DNA of 64,000 nucleotides from the NCBI RefSeq assembly GCF_016901225.1, contig NZ_JAFEUL010000008.1, positions 1 through 64,000 on the forward strand, given 5' to 3'. Position 1 is the stretch's first letter; every line of letters starts with the position of its first letter. A program made the translations under genes and the position numbers. This document shows, one piece after another, positions 44,609 through 52,632 of this stretch. The notes below the pieces were generated by a model, which worked only from the letters and a program-made list of their open reading frames with translations, made no database searches and had not been told where the DNA came from. The DNA is from Actibacterium sp. 188UL27-1. Its GTDB lineage: Bacteria; Pseudomonadota; Alphaproteobacteria; Rhodobacterales; Rhodobacteraceae.

Positions 44609-45931
44609 ATGGCACGACCTACCCTGACAGGAAGCCGAATACGGCAACGGCGGACGGCATTAGGAAAAAAGCAAGCCGATTTGGCTAAATCCGTGGGAAT
44701 ATCCCCCTCCTACTTAAATCTTATTGAACACAATCGCCGACCGATAGGGGGAGGCTTATTGAATTCCATTGCGCGGGAATTGCGGGTGGAAACCAGCGTA
44801 TTGGCCGAGGGGGCGGCGGCCTCCCTATTGGAGACGTTACGCGAAGCCGCCGATGGTCATGCCCCCGCTACCGAGGAAGCCGCCCGGATGGAGGAATTCG
44901 TCGGCCGCTTTCCCGGATGGGCGGCGTTGCTCGCCGATATGGCCCGACGGTCCCGGTCATTGGAACATACGGTCGAGACGCTGCTTGACCGAATGACCCA
45001 TGACCCGTTTCTGTCGGAATCCCTGCATGACGTTCTGTCGACGGTAACGGCCATTCGATCGACCGCCGCGATCCTTGTCGAAACGCCGGATCTGGATACG
45101 GAATGGTTGGGGCGGTTCCACCGAAACCTCAACGATGATGGGGAACGTCTGGCCAAAAGCGCGGAGGCGCTAGTACGGTATCTGGATGAGGGCAGCAGCG
45201 CCGATGTTACCGGGGCCACACCGCAGGACGAATTCGATGCGTTTTTGCAGGCCAACGATTTTCACTTTTCTGACCTGGAGCGGGCATTGCCGCCGGATCC
45301 GTCCGCCATGGTGCGCAGCTTTCAACACCTCAGCAGCGCGGCCAGTCAAACCCTCGCCGAGGCGCATCTGAAACGTTACCTCTTGGATGTCGATCACATG
45401 CCATTGCAGAGCTTTGCGGAGGCGGCAAAGCAGACCGGCTATGACCCCGCCGCATTGGCCGGTCAGTTCGGGATCGACCTTCCTGCGGTCTTTCGGCGTT
45501 TGGCCACGGTGCCCAAGGCGCTTTTGGGGGGCGAGATCGGGTTGGTGATTTGCGACGGCTCCGGCACGCTGACCTTTCGCAAGCCCATTACCGGGTTTTC
45601 CCTGCCGCGGTTTGGGGCCGCCTGTCCGCTATGGCCGCTTTACCAGGCGCTGACCCGCCCCATGGCTCCGGTGCGCCTGATAGTTGAAATGGCGGAACGG
45701 GCCCCGCGCCGCTTTTTGACCTATGCCATCTGCCAGCCATCGCAGCCGGGCGGTTTTGACGGGCCGCAGGTCCTCAAGGCGGCCATGTTGATCTTGCCTG
45801 CCGATATTCTGCCTGATCCCAAAGTGTTGGAGCGGGAACCTGACACCATGATCGGCACGTCGTGCCGCATCTGCCCGCGGGCGGAATGCGCAGCCCGACG
45901 AGAGCCATCAATTTTGGCGGATGCATTTTGA
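44609..45931 (+). CDS. ScfR/RamB-type XRE-family regulator of short-chain acyl metabolism
   Basis: The N-terminal helix-turn-helix (IRQRRTALGKKQADLAKSVG, then ISPSYLNLIEHNRRPIGG, residues 10-48) is of the XRE type. The C-terminal half carries the ScfR/RamB (DUF2083) domain with FGIDLPAVFRRLATVP and a Cys cluster near the end (GTSCRICPRAECAAR). Such proteins sense short-chain acyl-CoA and control acetate or propionate genes. A central segment (SESLHDVLSTVTAIRSTAAI, about 134-153, and following) looks like a histidine-kinase dimerisation hairpin. The gene is divergent from the Liv operon and lies ahead of the sensor-kinase genes. Confidence 0.85.
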   Translation: MARPTLTGSRIRQRRTALGKKQADLAKSVGISPSYLNLIEHNRRPIGGGLLNSIARELRVETSVLAEGAAASLLETLREAADGHAPATEEAARMEEFVGRFPGWAALLADMARRSRSLEHTVETLLDRMTHDPFLSESLHDVLSTVTAIRSTAAILVETPDLDTEWLGRFHRNLNDDGERLAKSAEALVRYLDEGSSADVTGATPQDEFDAFLQANDFHFSDLERALPPDPSAMVRSFQHLSSAASQTLAEAHLKRYLLDVDHMPLQSFAEAAKQTGYDPAALAGQFGIDLPAVFRRLATVPKALLGGEIGLVICDGSGTLTFRKPITGFSLPRFGAACPLWPLYQALTRPMAPVRLIVEMAERAPRRFLTYAICQPSQPGGFDGPQVLKAAMLILPADILPDPKVLEREPDTMIGTSCRICPRAECAARREPSILADAF

Positions 45932-46017
45932 CTCGGCGCAAGATCTGGGCGATAGTTTCACGACACGGTGGGATAAAGCACAAAAATTGCGATGCCGCCG
46001 CGTGAAGGGGAGGACGA

Positions 46018-46383
46018 ATGGGCAAGCGTGTGCTGCTGGTGGAAGACGAGCCCAACATCATCGAAGCGATCCGGTTCATCCTGCAACGGGATGGATGGCA
46101 TGTGTCATCCCATTCGGACGGTGCGACGGCATTTGACATTCTGTCGGCGACGCCGCCGGATGTTGTGATCCTCGATGCGATGCTGCCGGGGCGCAGTGGC
46201 TTTGATATCCTTCGGGAAGTCCGCGACACTGATGAGACGCGCAATGTGCCGGTGTTGATGCTGACCGCCAAGGGGCAAGTCAAGGATCGGGAACTGGCAG
46301 AGCATTACGGTGCCAGCGCATTTATGACAAAGCCGTTTGCCAATGCCGATATCTTGGCCACCGTGCGGGCACTTGCGGGGTAG
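46018..46383 (+). CDS. Single-domain response regulator
   Basis: This is a CheY-like receiver of 121 residues with no output domain. The acidic pocket is in VLLVEDEPNIIEAIRFIL (Glu/Asp 9-10), the phosphorylated Asp is in DVVILDAMLPGRSGFDIL (Asp about 54), the conserved Thr is in VLMLTAKGQ, and the Lys is in SAFMTKPFANADI. It lies two bases before a small membrane protein gene and then the symporter-kinase fusion, so it is probably the partner of that kinase. It must act by protein contact, since no DNA-binding domain is present. Confidence 0.93.
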   Translation: MGKRVLLVEDEPNIIEAIRFILQRDGWHVSSHSDGATAFDILSATPPDVVILDAMLPGRSGFDILREVRDTDETRNVPVLMLTAKGQVKDRELAEHYGASAFMTKPFANADILATVRALAG

Positions 46384-46385
46384 CT

Positions 46386-46736
46386 ATGGCACCTCGGCCC
46401 GCTGAGCCGGGACCGTCCGCCGCAGGGGAGGATGCTGGTGGACGGTCCACAGAGGATCAACTTCCCACCCATGTCTCGCGCGGGATCTATCGCCGCCGTC
46501 GCCTGATGGATGCCGCCCGGTTGATGCCGGCCTTTGGCACGGTACTGTTTCTATTGCCGGTCCTTTGGATGCTGGGCGACAAACCGATCAGCAGCGCACG
46601 GGGCATGGTTTATCTGTTCCTGGCCTGGCTTGTGCTGATCGTCTTGGCCGGTATCCTGGCGCGGCGTTTGTCCGATCCGATCCGCGGGCGTGATCCGCAA
46701 CCCGATACCGAGGCTGGCACTGACAATGTCGTTTGA
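46386..46736 (+). CDS. Small two-helix membrane protein, partner of the symporter-kinase
   Basis: This 116-residue protein has a disordered N-terminus of about 30 residues, then a basic RRRRLMDAARLMPAFG segment and two membrane helices (VLFLLPVLWMLG and GMVYLFLAWLVLIVLAGILA). It resembles in layout the small DUF4212-like subunits found next to sodium symporters of the SSS family, though the match is weak. It overlaps the downstream symporter-kinase gene by 11 bases, so the two are coupled. A role as an accessory subunit is inferred from this. Confidence 0.65.
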   Translation: MAPRPAEPGPSAAGEDAGGRSTEDQLPTHVSRGIYRRRRLMDAARLMPAFGTVLFLLPVLWMLGDKPISSARGMVYLFLAWLVLIVLAGILARRLSDPIRGRDPQPDTEAGTDNVV

Positions 46737-49410
46737 CCTGCTGATCGTCAGTTGTCTGGCCTATGTCGTGCTATTGTTCATGGTCGCGTTCGCGGCAGAA
46801 CGGCGGGCGAAACAGGGTCGTCAGGAATGGGTGAGGTCATCACTGGTCTATACGCTGTCGCTGTCGGTCTATTGCACGGCATGGACGTTTTACGGCGCTG
46901 TCGGCAACGCGGCCCGGTCGGGGCTGGAATATCTGACGATTTATCTGGGTCCGACCCTGGTTCTGTTGGCATGGTGGCTGATCCTGCGCAAACTGGTGCG
47001 GATCGGACGGACCCAGCGCATCACGTCAATTGCCGATCTGATCGCCGCGCGCTTTGGCAAATCCAATGGGCTTGGGGTGATCGTGACGCTGATCGCGGTG
47101 GCGGGCACCACGCCCTACATTGCGCTGCAGTTACAGTCGGTGACGCTGTCCTTTGCTGTGTTCACCCAGCCATCGGGCAGCGGCTTCGCCCCAACCGATC
47201 CGTCCGGCACTGCGTTCTGGGTGGCTGTCGGTCTGGCGCTCTTCACTATCCTGTTTGGCACCCGCAACCTGGATGCCAATGAGCGTCACCACGGTGTCGT
47301 TATGGCCATCGCCGTGGAGGCTGTGGTCAAGTTGCTTGCCCTGATTGCCGTAGGTGTGTTTGTGGTCTGGGGTGTGGCGGATGGCCCGGCCGACATCATG
47401 GCGCGGATCGAGGCATCGCCGATCGCCACCTGGGAGTTGTCGGGCGCGCGCTGGGTCGGGCTGACCTTTCTGAGCGCCGCCGCGATCCTGTGCTTGCCGC
47501 GCATGTTTCAGGTGCTGGTGGTGGAAAACGCTGATGAGGCGCATCTGGCCACCGCCTCATGGGCCTTTCCGCTTTACCTGCTGCTCATGAGTCTGTTCGT
47601 GGTTCCCATCGCCGTCATCGGGTTGGATCTGTTGCCTCAGGGCGCAAATCCCGATCTGTTCGTACTCAGCATACCGCTGTCTGAGGGGCAGGGCGGTTTG
47701 GCCATGCTCGCCTTTCTGGGGGGCTTTTCATCGGCCACATCGATGGTCATTGTCGCTGCCATCGCGCTGTCGACCATGGTGTCGAACCATATTGTCATGC
47801 CGATATACCTGTCGTTCCAGAAGGGGGGCGCAACGATTGCCGGGGATGTGCGCAAGGTCGTCCTGATCTCCCGCCGCACAACGATCATCGCGGTCCTGCT
47901 GCTGGGCTATCTGTATTATCGCCTGTCCAGCGGGGCAGAGGCGTTGGCCGCCATTGGCTTGATCAGTTTTGCCGGTGTGGCCCAGGTGCTGCCTATCCTG
48001 CTGGGCGGGCTGTTCTGGCGGGGAGCCACCCGGACGGGCGCGGCCTTTGGCCTGATCACCGGTTTCACCGTCTGGGCCTATGCGTTGTTCCTGCCCAGCT
48101 TTGGGGAGAGTGGCGTGATCTCGGCTGCGATCCTGACGGAGGGGCCATGGGGTTTGTCTTGGCTGCGGCCCCAGGCGCTGTTTGGTATCGACGGGATGGA
48201 CCCGCTTGTTCACGCGTTGTTTTGGTCCATTGCCCTGAACACGCTGGCCTTTTGCGCCATCTCGATCATCACGTTTCCGACGCCGCTGGAACGGCTGCAG
48301 GCCGCGCGCCTTGTGGATGTTTTCGCGTATACGGCCGGAACCCGCGGCTGGGCCAGGGGAACGGTGGAAACCGAAGATTTGATGATCATGACGCAACGCA
48401 TCCTGGGCCCGTCAGAGGCGCAGGCGCTGTTTCAGGCAGAGGCCGAACGCCAGGGAACCGCAGGGTATTTGCCCGATGCCAGCCCTGAATTTTTGGAACG
48501 TTTGGAACGTCGTCTGTCGGGGTCGGTGGGGTCTGCCACGGCCCATGCCATGGTCGGTCAGATCGCTGGCAATACCGAGGCGCTGGTCGAGGATTTGATC
48601 CGCGTGGCAGGCGAAGCTCAGCAGATCCTCGAATATTCCCAACGTTTGGAGCAGAAATCCACCGAACTGAGTCGCACGGCGGGGGAGTTGCAAAGGGCCA
48701 ATGAAAAGCTGACAGCATTGTCGGTGCAAAAGGACGCTTTTCTCAGCCAGATCAGCCATGAACTGCGCACGCCCATGGCCTCCATCCGGTCCTTTTCTGA
48801 GATCTTGCGCGACGAAAGCCTGACCGATGGTGAACGCACCCAATTCGTGACTGTCATCCATGATGAAACCTTGCGTCTGACGCGGCTATTGGATGATCTG
48901 CTTAACCTCAGCGTCTTGGAAAATGCCCAGGTGACGCTGAATATAGGGCAGGGCACGATTGCTGAAATGATCGACCGAGCCGTGATGGCCAGCGGTGTGA
49001 AAGTTGCCACGCCTGTCTTGCGGTTGGACCGTCGCAAACGCGATGAACAGATCGTCGTTGAAACCGACACGGATCGCCTAACCCAGGTTTTCATCAATCT
49101 GATCGGCAATGCCCAAAAATATTGCGACGCGGCCGAGCCTGTTTTGCGCATCCGCGTCAGCATGTTGCACCACGACATCCTGTTGGATTTCATGGATAAC
49201 GGTTCTGGCATTCCATCTGACAGCCAAGCCCTTATTTTTGAAAAGTTTTCCAGGCTGACCGATAGCGCGTCCTCGGGTGGTGCCGGTCTGGGACTGGCCA
49301 TCTGCCGGGAGATCATGGGCCGCCTGGGCGGCGCCATCGATTATATGCCCGGCCAGTCGGGGGCGGCATTCCGGGTCCGGTTGCCGATGCGTGCTGTTCA
49401 AGCCGCCTGA
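46726..49410 (+). CDS. Sodium/solute symporter-histidine kinase fusion (CrbS/CbrA-like)
   Basis: Residues 1-520 or so form an SSS (SLC5-type) symporter with about 13 helices (opening SFDLLIVSCLAYVVLLFMVA; core segment FTILFGTRNLDANERHHGVV). A STAC-like linker follows near residue 590 (RLSGSVGSATAHAMVGQIAG), then a coiled coil and a kinase. The H-box is FLSQISHELRTPMASI (His about 678), the N-box is INLIGNAQKYC, G1 is DFMDNGSGIP and G2 is GGAGLGLAICRE. No receiver is attached, unlike hybrid CrbS; the receiver is encoded two genes upstream. CrbS controls acs in Vibrio and Pseudomonas, and acs is nearby here. Confidence 0.93.
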   Translation: MSFDLLIVSCLAYVVLLFMVAFAAERRAKQGRQEWVRSSLVYTLSLSVYCTAWTFYGAVGNAARSGLEYLTIYLGPTLVLLAWWLILRKLVRIGRTQRITSIADLIAARFGKSNGLGVIVTLIAVAGTTPYIALQLQSVTLSFAVFTQPSGSGFAPTDPSGTAFWVAVGLALFTILFGTRNLDANERHHGVVMAIAVEAVVKLLALIAVGVFVVWGVADGPADIMARIEASPIATWELSGARWVGLTFLSAAAILCLPRMFQVLVVENADEAHLATASWAFPLYLLLMSLFVVPIAVIGLDLLPQGANPDLFVLSIPLSEGQGGLAMLAFLGGFSSATSMVIVAAIALSTMVSNHIVMPIYLSFQKGGATIAGDVRKVVLISRRTTIIAVLLLGYLYYRLSSGAEALAAIGLISFAGVAQVLPILLGGLFWRGATRTGAAFGLITGFTVWAYALFLPSFGESGVISAAILTEGPWGLSWLRPQALFGIDGMDPLVHALFWSIALNTLAFCAISIITFPTPLERLQAARLVDVFAYTAGTRGWARGTVETEDLMIMTQRILGPSEAQALFQAEAERQGTAGYLPDASPEFLERLERRLSGSVGSATAHAMVGQIAGNTEALVEDLIRVAGEAQQILEYSQRLEQKSTELSRTAGELQRANEKLTALSVQKDAFLSQISHELRTPMASIRSFSEILRDESLTDGERTQFVTVIHDETLRLTRLLDDLLNLSVLENAQVTLNIGQGTIAEMIDRAVMASGVKVATPVLRLDRRKRDEQIVVETDTDRLTQVFINLIGNAQKYCDAAEPVLRIRVSMLHHDILLDFMDNGSGIPSDSQALIFEKFSRLTDSASSGGAGLGLAICREIMGRLGGAIDYMPGQSGAAFRVRLPMRAVQAA

Positions 49411-49485
49411 TCGGCGGGCGGTTAACCTTTTTCCAACTCGACTATGCCAAAACGGGGATGTCCCGACGGAGTAGAAGATGCCGCC

Positions 49486-50628
49486 ATGAGCGAGACCTCG
49501 GCGCAAAATGTGCTGCAACGGAAGGCCGCCGCCGCGCGTCTGGTCGATGAGGCCAAACTGACGCCGGAAAAAGCCCTCTCCGGTGCCCTGGCCCGTGCCT
49601 CTGAAAAGGCGCTGACCCTGCCGCTTGCGGTTTCAACCTGCAAGTTGCGGGATGCGTCTTTGGCCGAACTGCTCGACAGTTTGCCGGAAAAGGGACTGAT
49701 CGCCGTTCTGGAAGGTCCTTCCGAAACCCTGGGATTGCTGACCCTTGATCCCAGCTTTCTGGCCGCCTTGATCGAACAGCAGACCATTGGCAGCGTCTCT
49801 CCCCACGCGCCTGATCCGCGTCGGGCAACCCGCACCGATGCCGCGTTGACGGCGGATTGGATCGACAGGGTCTTGCGCCTCTTTGAGGATCCTTTGCGGG
49901 TCACACCGGATTCGACCTGGACCTACGGCTACAGTTTTTCCAACATGATGACCGATATCCGGCCCCTGGGGCTGATGCTGGAAGAGGATGTTTATCGCAT
50001 CTTTTCGATCACGGCGGCTCTGGGTGACGTTGGGCGCGAAAGTACGGCGACGCTGGCGCTTTTGGCCCATGGCAAAGGCCCCACTCCCACCGGACAACCC
50101 CAGGCCGCGCAGAGTGATGGGACGGCCGAAAAGCAGGAATGGCAACGCAACCTGACCCGCGCGGTCGAAGAAGGGTCCGTGACCCTTGATGCCGTCTTGC
50201 ACCGGGTTGCCATGCCCATATCCGATGCATCTGACCTGAATATCGGGGATCTGATACCGGTGCCAATCAGCGCGCTTGGGGGGGTCCAACTTGTGTCTGG
50301 CGATGGTGCCATCCTTGGCGCGGCGCGGTTGGGTCAATCGATGTCACAGCGGGCTTTGCGATTGATCGACCCCGATGAAGAGCCGGCCTTCCCGGCCCTG
50401 CAACATACCATGGTGGATGATGATCTGCCCTCGGGTCCGCTCAACCTTCAGACCACACCGCCGAATGTCCAAATGCCTGACCTTCCCGATTTACCCGACT
50501 TGCCCGACCTTGCAGCGCCGGAACCCCGCCCTGATTTCGGTGATCCAGTCGCCGACCTGGACGATTTGCCAGATCTGCCCGAGGGAGCGTCATCCATGGC
50601 GCTGGAAGACCTGCCCGACCTCACCTGA
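49486..50628 (+). CDS. FliM/FliN C-terminal (SpoA) domain protein with PDL-repeat tail
   Basis: Residues about 218-292 match the SpoA fold of flagellar switch and secretion C-ring proteins: LTRAVEEGSVTLDAVLHRVA, then LNIGDLIPVPISALGGVQLV, and GDGAILGAARLGQSM. Residues 1-200 recall the middle domain of FliM in a diverged form (YGYSFSNMMTDIRPLGLML). The last 75 residues are acidic and contain repeated PDLPDLPDL units, then DLDDLPDLPEG and LEDLPDLT. The ATG at 49486 is preferred over 49444. No other flagellar genes are near. A role in motor switching in this clade is likely but unproved. Confidence 0.75.
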   Translation: MSETSAQNVLQRKAAAARLVDEAKLTPEKALSGALARASEKALTLPLAVSTCKLRDASLAELLDSLPEKGLIAVLEGPSETLGLLTLDPSFLAALIEQQTIGSVSPHAPDPRRATRTDAALTADWIDRVLRLFEDPLRVTPDSTWTYGYSFSNMMTDIRPLGLMLEEDVYRIFSITAALGDVGRESTATLALLAHGKGPTPTGQPQAAQSDGTAEKQEWQRNLTRAVEEGSVTLDAVLHRVAMPISDASDLNIGDLIPVPISALGGVQLVSGDGAILGAARLGQSMSQRALRLIDPDEEPAFPALQHTMVDDDLPSGPLNLQTTPPNVQMPDLPDLPDLPDLAAPEPRPDFGDPVADLDDLPDLPEGASSMALEDLPDLT

Positions 50629-50851
50629 GCCATCCGTCGCGCTTTTTCCGAAGCTGGGGACCTTGTTCGAAGACTGCCCAAAGCCGGTTGCCGTGCTAAA
50701 AACATCGTCGGCGCATTGTGGAGGATGGCTCTCAATGCTCCAAGATCGGCTTCAGGCACTTCCCACAACCGATGCGCAAGGCTGGCCCATCAACCAGTGC
50801 TCGGGTACGCGCGACGTACCCAACCTTTGAAAACGCAATGAAGAACCGGGC
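50629..50851. other. Convergent intergenic region with short hairpin
   Basis: No gene is supported. GGGTACG (50803-50809) and CGTACCC (50815-50821) form a perfect 7-bp stem with a CGCGA loop between the convergent FliM-like and TIGR01244 genes. It lacks a clear U-tract in either direction. Confidence 0.35.
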
Positions 50852-51274
50852 CTACCCCTGGTAACGAGCATCCAGATGCGGGCGCAGATGGTCCAACTGG
50901 TAACCGCCACGGGTTGCCGCGGCCAGCAGGTCCTCTGCGCTGGTATCGGTGGCGTAGCCCAGCATCCAGACAACAGTGGACCGCGTGCCAGAGGCGCAGT
51001 AGGCCAGAACCGGGCCATTTTCTTCAACGGTCTGCCGTTGCAGGGCGATGATCTCCTCCGTCATCGCACTATGGATCACCGGGTTCTCCACAAAGATCAG
51101 GCCATGCTGCTCGGTAGCCGCCCTGATGGCGGTTGCCTGGCAATCCAATGGGATCTCGTGATCAGGGCGGTTGCACAGCACCGTCTTGTATCCGGCGGCG
51201 GAAATGGCCGGCAGGTCGGTCACGGCGATCTGGGGCGAGACGGCATAGGCGGGGGTGAGCGGGCGAATATCCAT
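50852..51274 (-). CDS. TIGR01244-family phosphatase/sulphur transferase-like protein
   Basis: This is a dual-specificity-phosphatase-like fold of 140 residues. The P-loop is VLAYCASGTRSTVVWML (Cys about 95, Arg about 100), and the general-acid side is in KTVLCNRPDHEIP. The family (DUF442) often occurs fused to or near a Blh-type beta-lactamase-like sulphur dioxygenase and is implicated in sulphide handling. No such partner is seen here, so the substrate is open. It converges with the FliM-like gene. Confidence 0.85.
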   Translation of the reverse strand: MDIRPLTPAYAVSPQIAVTDLPAISAAGYKTVLCNRPDHEIPLDCQATAIRAATEQHGLIFVENPVIHSAMTEEIIALQRQTVEENGPVLAYCASGTRSTVVWMLGYATDTSAEDLLAAATRGGYQLDHLRPHLDARYQG

Positions 51275-51333
51275 GCTATGTGATCCGCATTGCGACGGCT
51301 GGCGTCAAGTCATTGCGGACCCAACCCCAAAGG

Positions 51334-51852
51334 TCAGGATTCGCAAACGGCCAGAGGAACGATGGCCTGGGCCGTCTCGTCGAAAGATCCGGTACCATTG
51401 GGCGTTCCCGCCGTCGACACCCGGACGGCGCTGCCCGCAATCTCTGTACCTGCGACCCGGATCTGCCCCAGCGCACTTTGCGGTGCTGTGTCGTCCAGAT
51501 CGGTGGTGAGTGTCACACTCTGGCCCACGGCCAATCCAGCGAGAGACAGTTGCAGGATCTGATCCCCGTCGCCCACCACTGTCATCCCGATCAACGCGTC
51601 CGCGCCCTGCTGGATCTCCACGGGTTGAAACACCTCGACGCCCGCACCGCTGGCGGTGATGTCAAAGATCAAGCCGCCCGCGCTAGAGGTCAGGTCCAGG
51701 GTCACAATCGCCGGACCAAGGGGGCAACCCGTATTCTCCAGAACGAACCGATCCTTGGGCGCACCTTCCACGAAGCGAACTGCCAGATCGGCCTGGGCCA
51801 CGCCCGCACATGCGGTGGCCGCGATCAAAGCCGCTGCGAAATAGGTCTTCAT
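51334..51852 (-). CDS. Secreted hypothetical protein
   Basis: This exported protein has a signal peptide, MKTYFAAALIAATACAGVAQ, cleaved near AQADLA. The mature part (about 150 residues) is all-beta in character and begins ADLAVRFVEGAPKDRFVLEN. Two Cys (about residues 42 and 170) could form a disulphide. I know of no function; similar Roseobacter proteins are annotated as aggregation-factor-core-like. Start ATG 51852 has GGGAGG seven bases upstream. The gene lies 18 bases downstream of the ClpP-like protease gene on the same strand, so it is probably cotranscribed. Confidence 0.7.
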   Translation of the reverse strand: MKTYFAAALIAATACAGVAQADLAVRFVEGAPKDRFVLENTGCPLGPAIVTLDLTSSAGGLIFDITASGAGVEVFQPVEIQQGADALIGMTVVGDGDQILQLSLAGLAVGQSVTLTTDLDDTAPQSALGQIRVAGTEIAGSAVRVSTAGTPNGTGSFDETAQAIVPLAVCES

Positions 51853-51870
51853 GGTCATACCTCCCAAAGG

Positions 51871-52632
51871 TCAGGGTGTGCCGGTCATCTCCGTGGCCAC
51901 TTTGTAGTCCAACAGCTCTTTCGCGACAAAGAGGTATATTTCCGATGGGGGTGTGCTGAGCGCGTGCTGCATCAGGCGCAGGTCAATCTCCATCTCGTCC
52001 AGGTAGGCGACGACCCTGGCTTGGCTTTGCTGAATGTCTTCGACGGCAAGAAACGCAGGCAAGATAGTATTTTCGCCGTAATAATGTTGGTGCACACCGA
52101 CCCAGGCACCGTGGGCCACGCGCCGCTCTGTACCCGCCATCAACATGTAGGGGCAGGCGGAGAGGCAGACGGCCTGGGCGGTCATCTGGGTGGTCACCTC
52201 AGTCGTGCGGATGGCGCGGCCAATGGCCAGTGCGTCATCGACCGATCCCCCGGGGGAATGGAACTGTAGCGTTTCGGGCTGGGGATCCTGCTCTGCCAGC
52301 CAATCGGTAAAGCGGTCAGCATCGCCCGGTTGGATCGTGCCGGTGACAAGAACCACGCCATCCCCCTGATCTTCAAAGAAAAGCCGGGCTGGCATGTCGA
52401 TATCGGTGGGCATGGGCGTGCCGCCGGGTAGGTCGGGGCGGCGCGGCATGGTGCGCGGATCAAACCGGCGCGTCTGGTCGCCGGGCCGAATGGGCATGTC
52501 GGGGGAGGGCGCGAAACTGGGCAGCCTGATGGAGGGTGCGATCTTTGCAAAATCCTGCCCCAACAGGATGGCCGCGACTCCAAGCTGGACGAAAAGCAGA
52601 CTGCGCAGGGCGAACCGGGCGCTGAGCACCAT
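51871..52632 (-). CDS. Membrane-anchored ClpP-like serine protease
   Basis: This 253-residue protein has one N-terminal helix (LRSLLFVQLGVAAILLG, about residues 9-25) and a Pro-rich linker to about 80. A ClpP/crotonase-like fold follows. LQFHSPGGSVDDALAIGRAI is the oxyanion-hole strand, the candidate Ser is in CLSACPYMLMAG (Ser158) and the candidate His is in VGVHQHYY (His181). It differs from ClpP in lacking the N-terminal axial loops, and the linker suggests that it works at the outer face of the membrane. ATG 52632 overlaps the upstream stop (ATGA); TTG 52635 is also possible. Confidence 0.7.
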   Translation of the reverse strand: MVLSARFALRSLLFVQLGVAAILLGQDFAKIAPSIRLPSFAPSPDMPIRPGDQTRRFDPRTMPRRPDLPGGTPMPTDIDMPARLFFEDQGDGVVLVTGTIQPGDADRFTDWLAEQDPQPETLQFHSPGGSVDDALAIGRAIRTTEVTTQMTAQAVCLSACPYMLMAGTERRVAHGAWVGVHQHYYGENTILPAFLAVEDIQQSQARVVAYLDEMEIDLRLMQHALSTPPSEIYLFVAKELLDYKVATEMTGTP

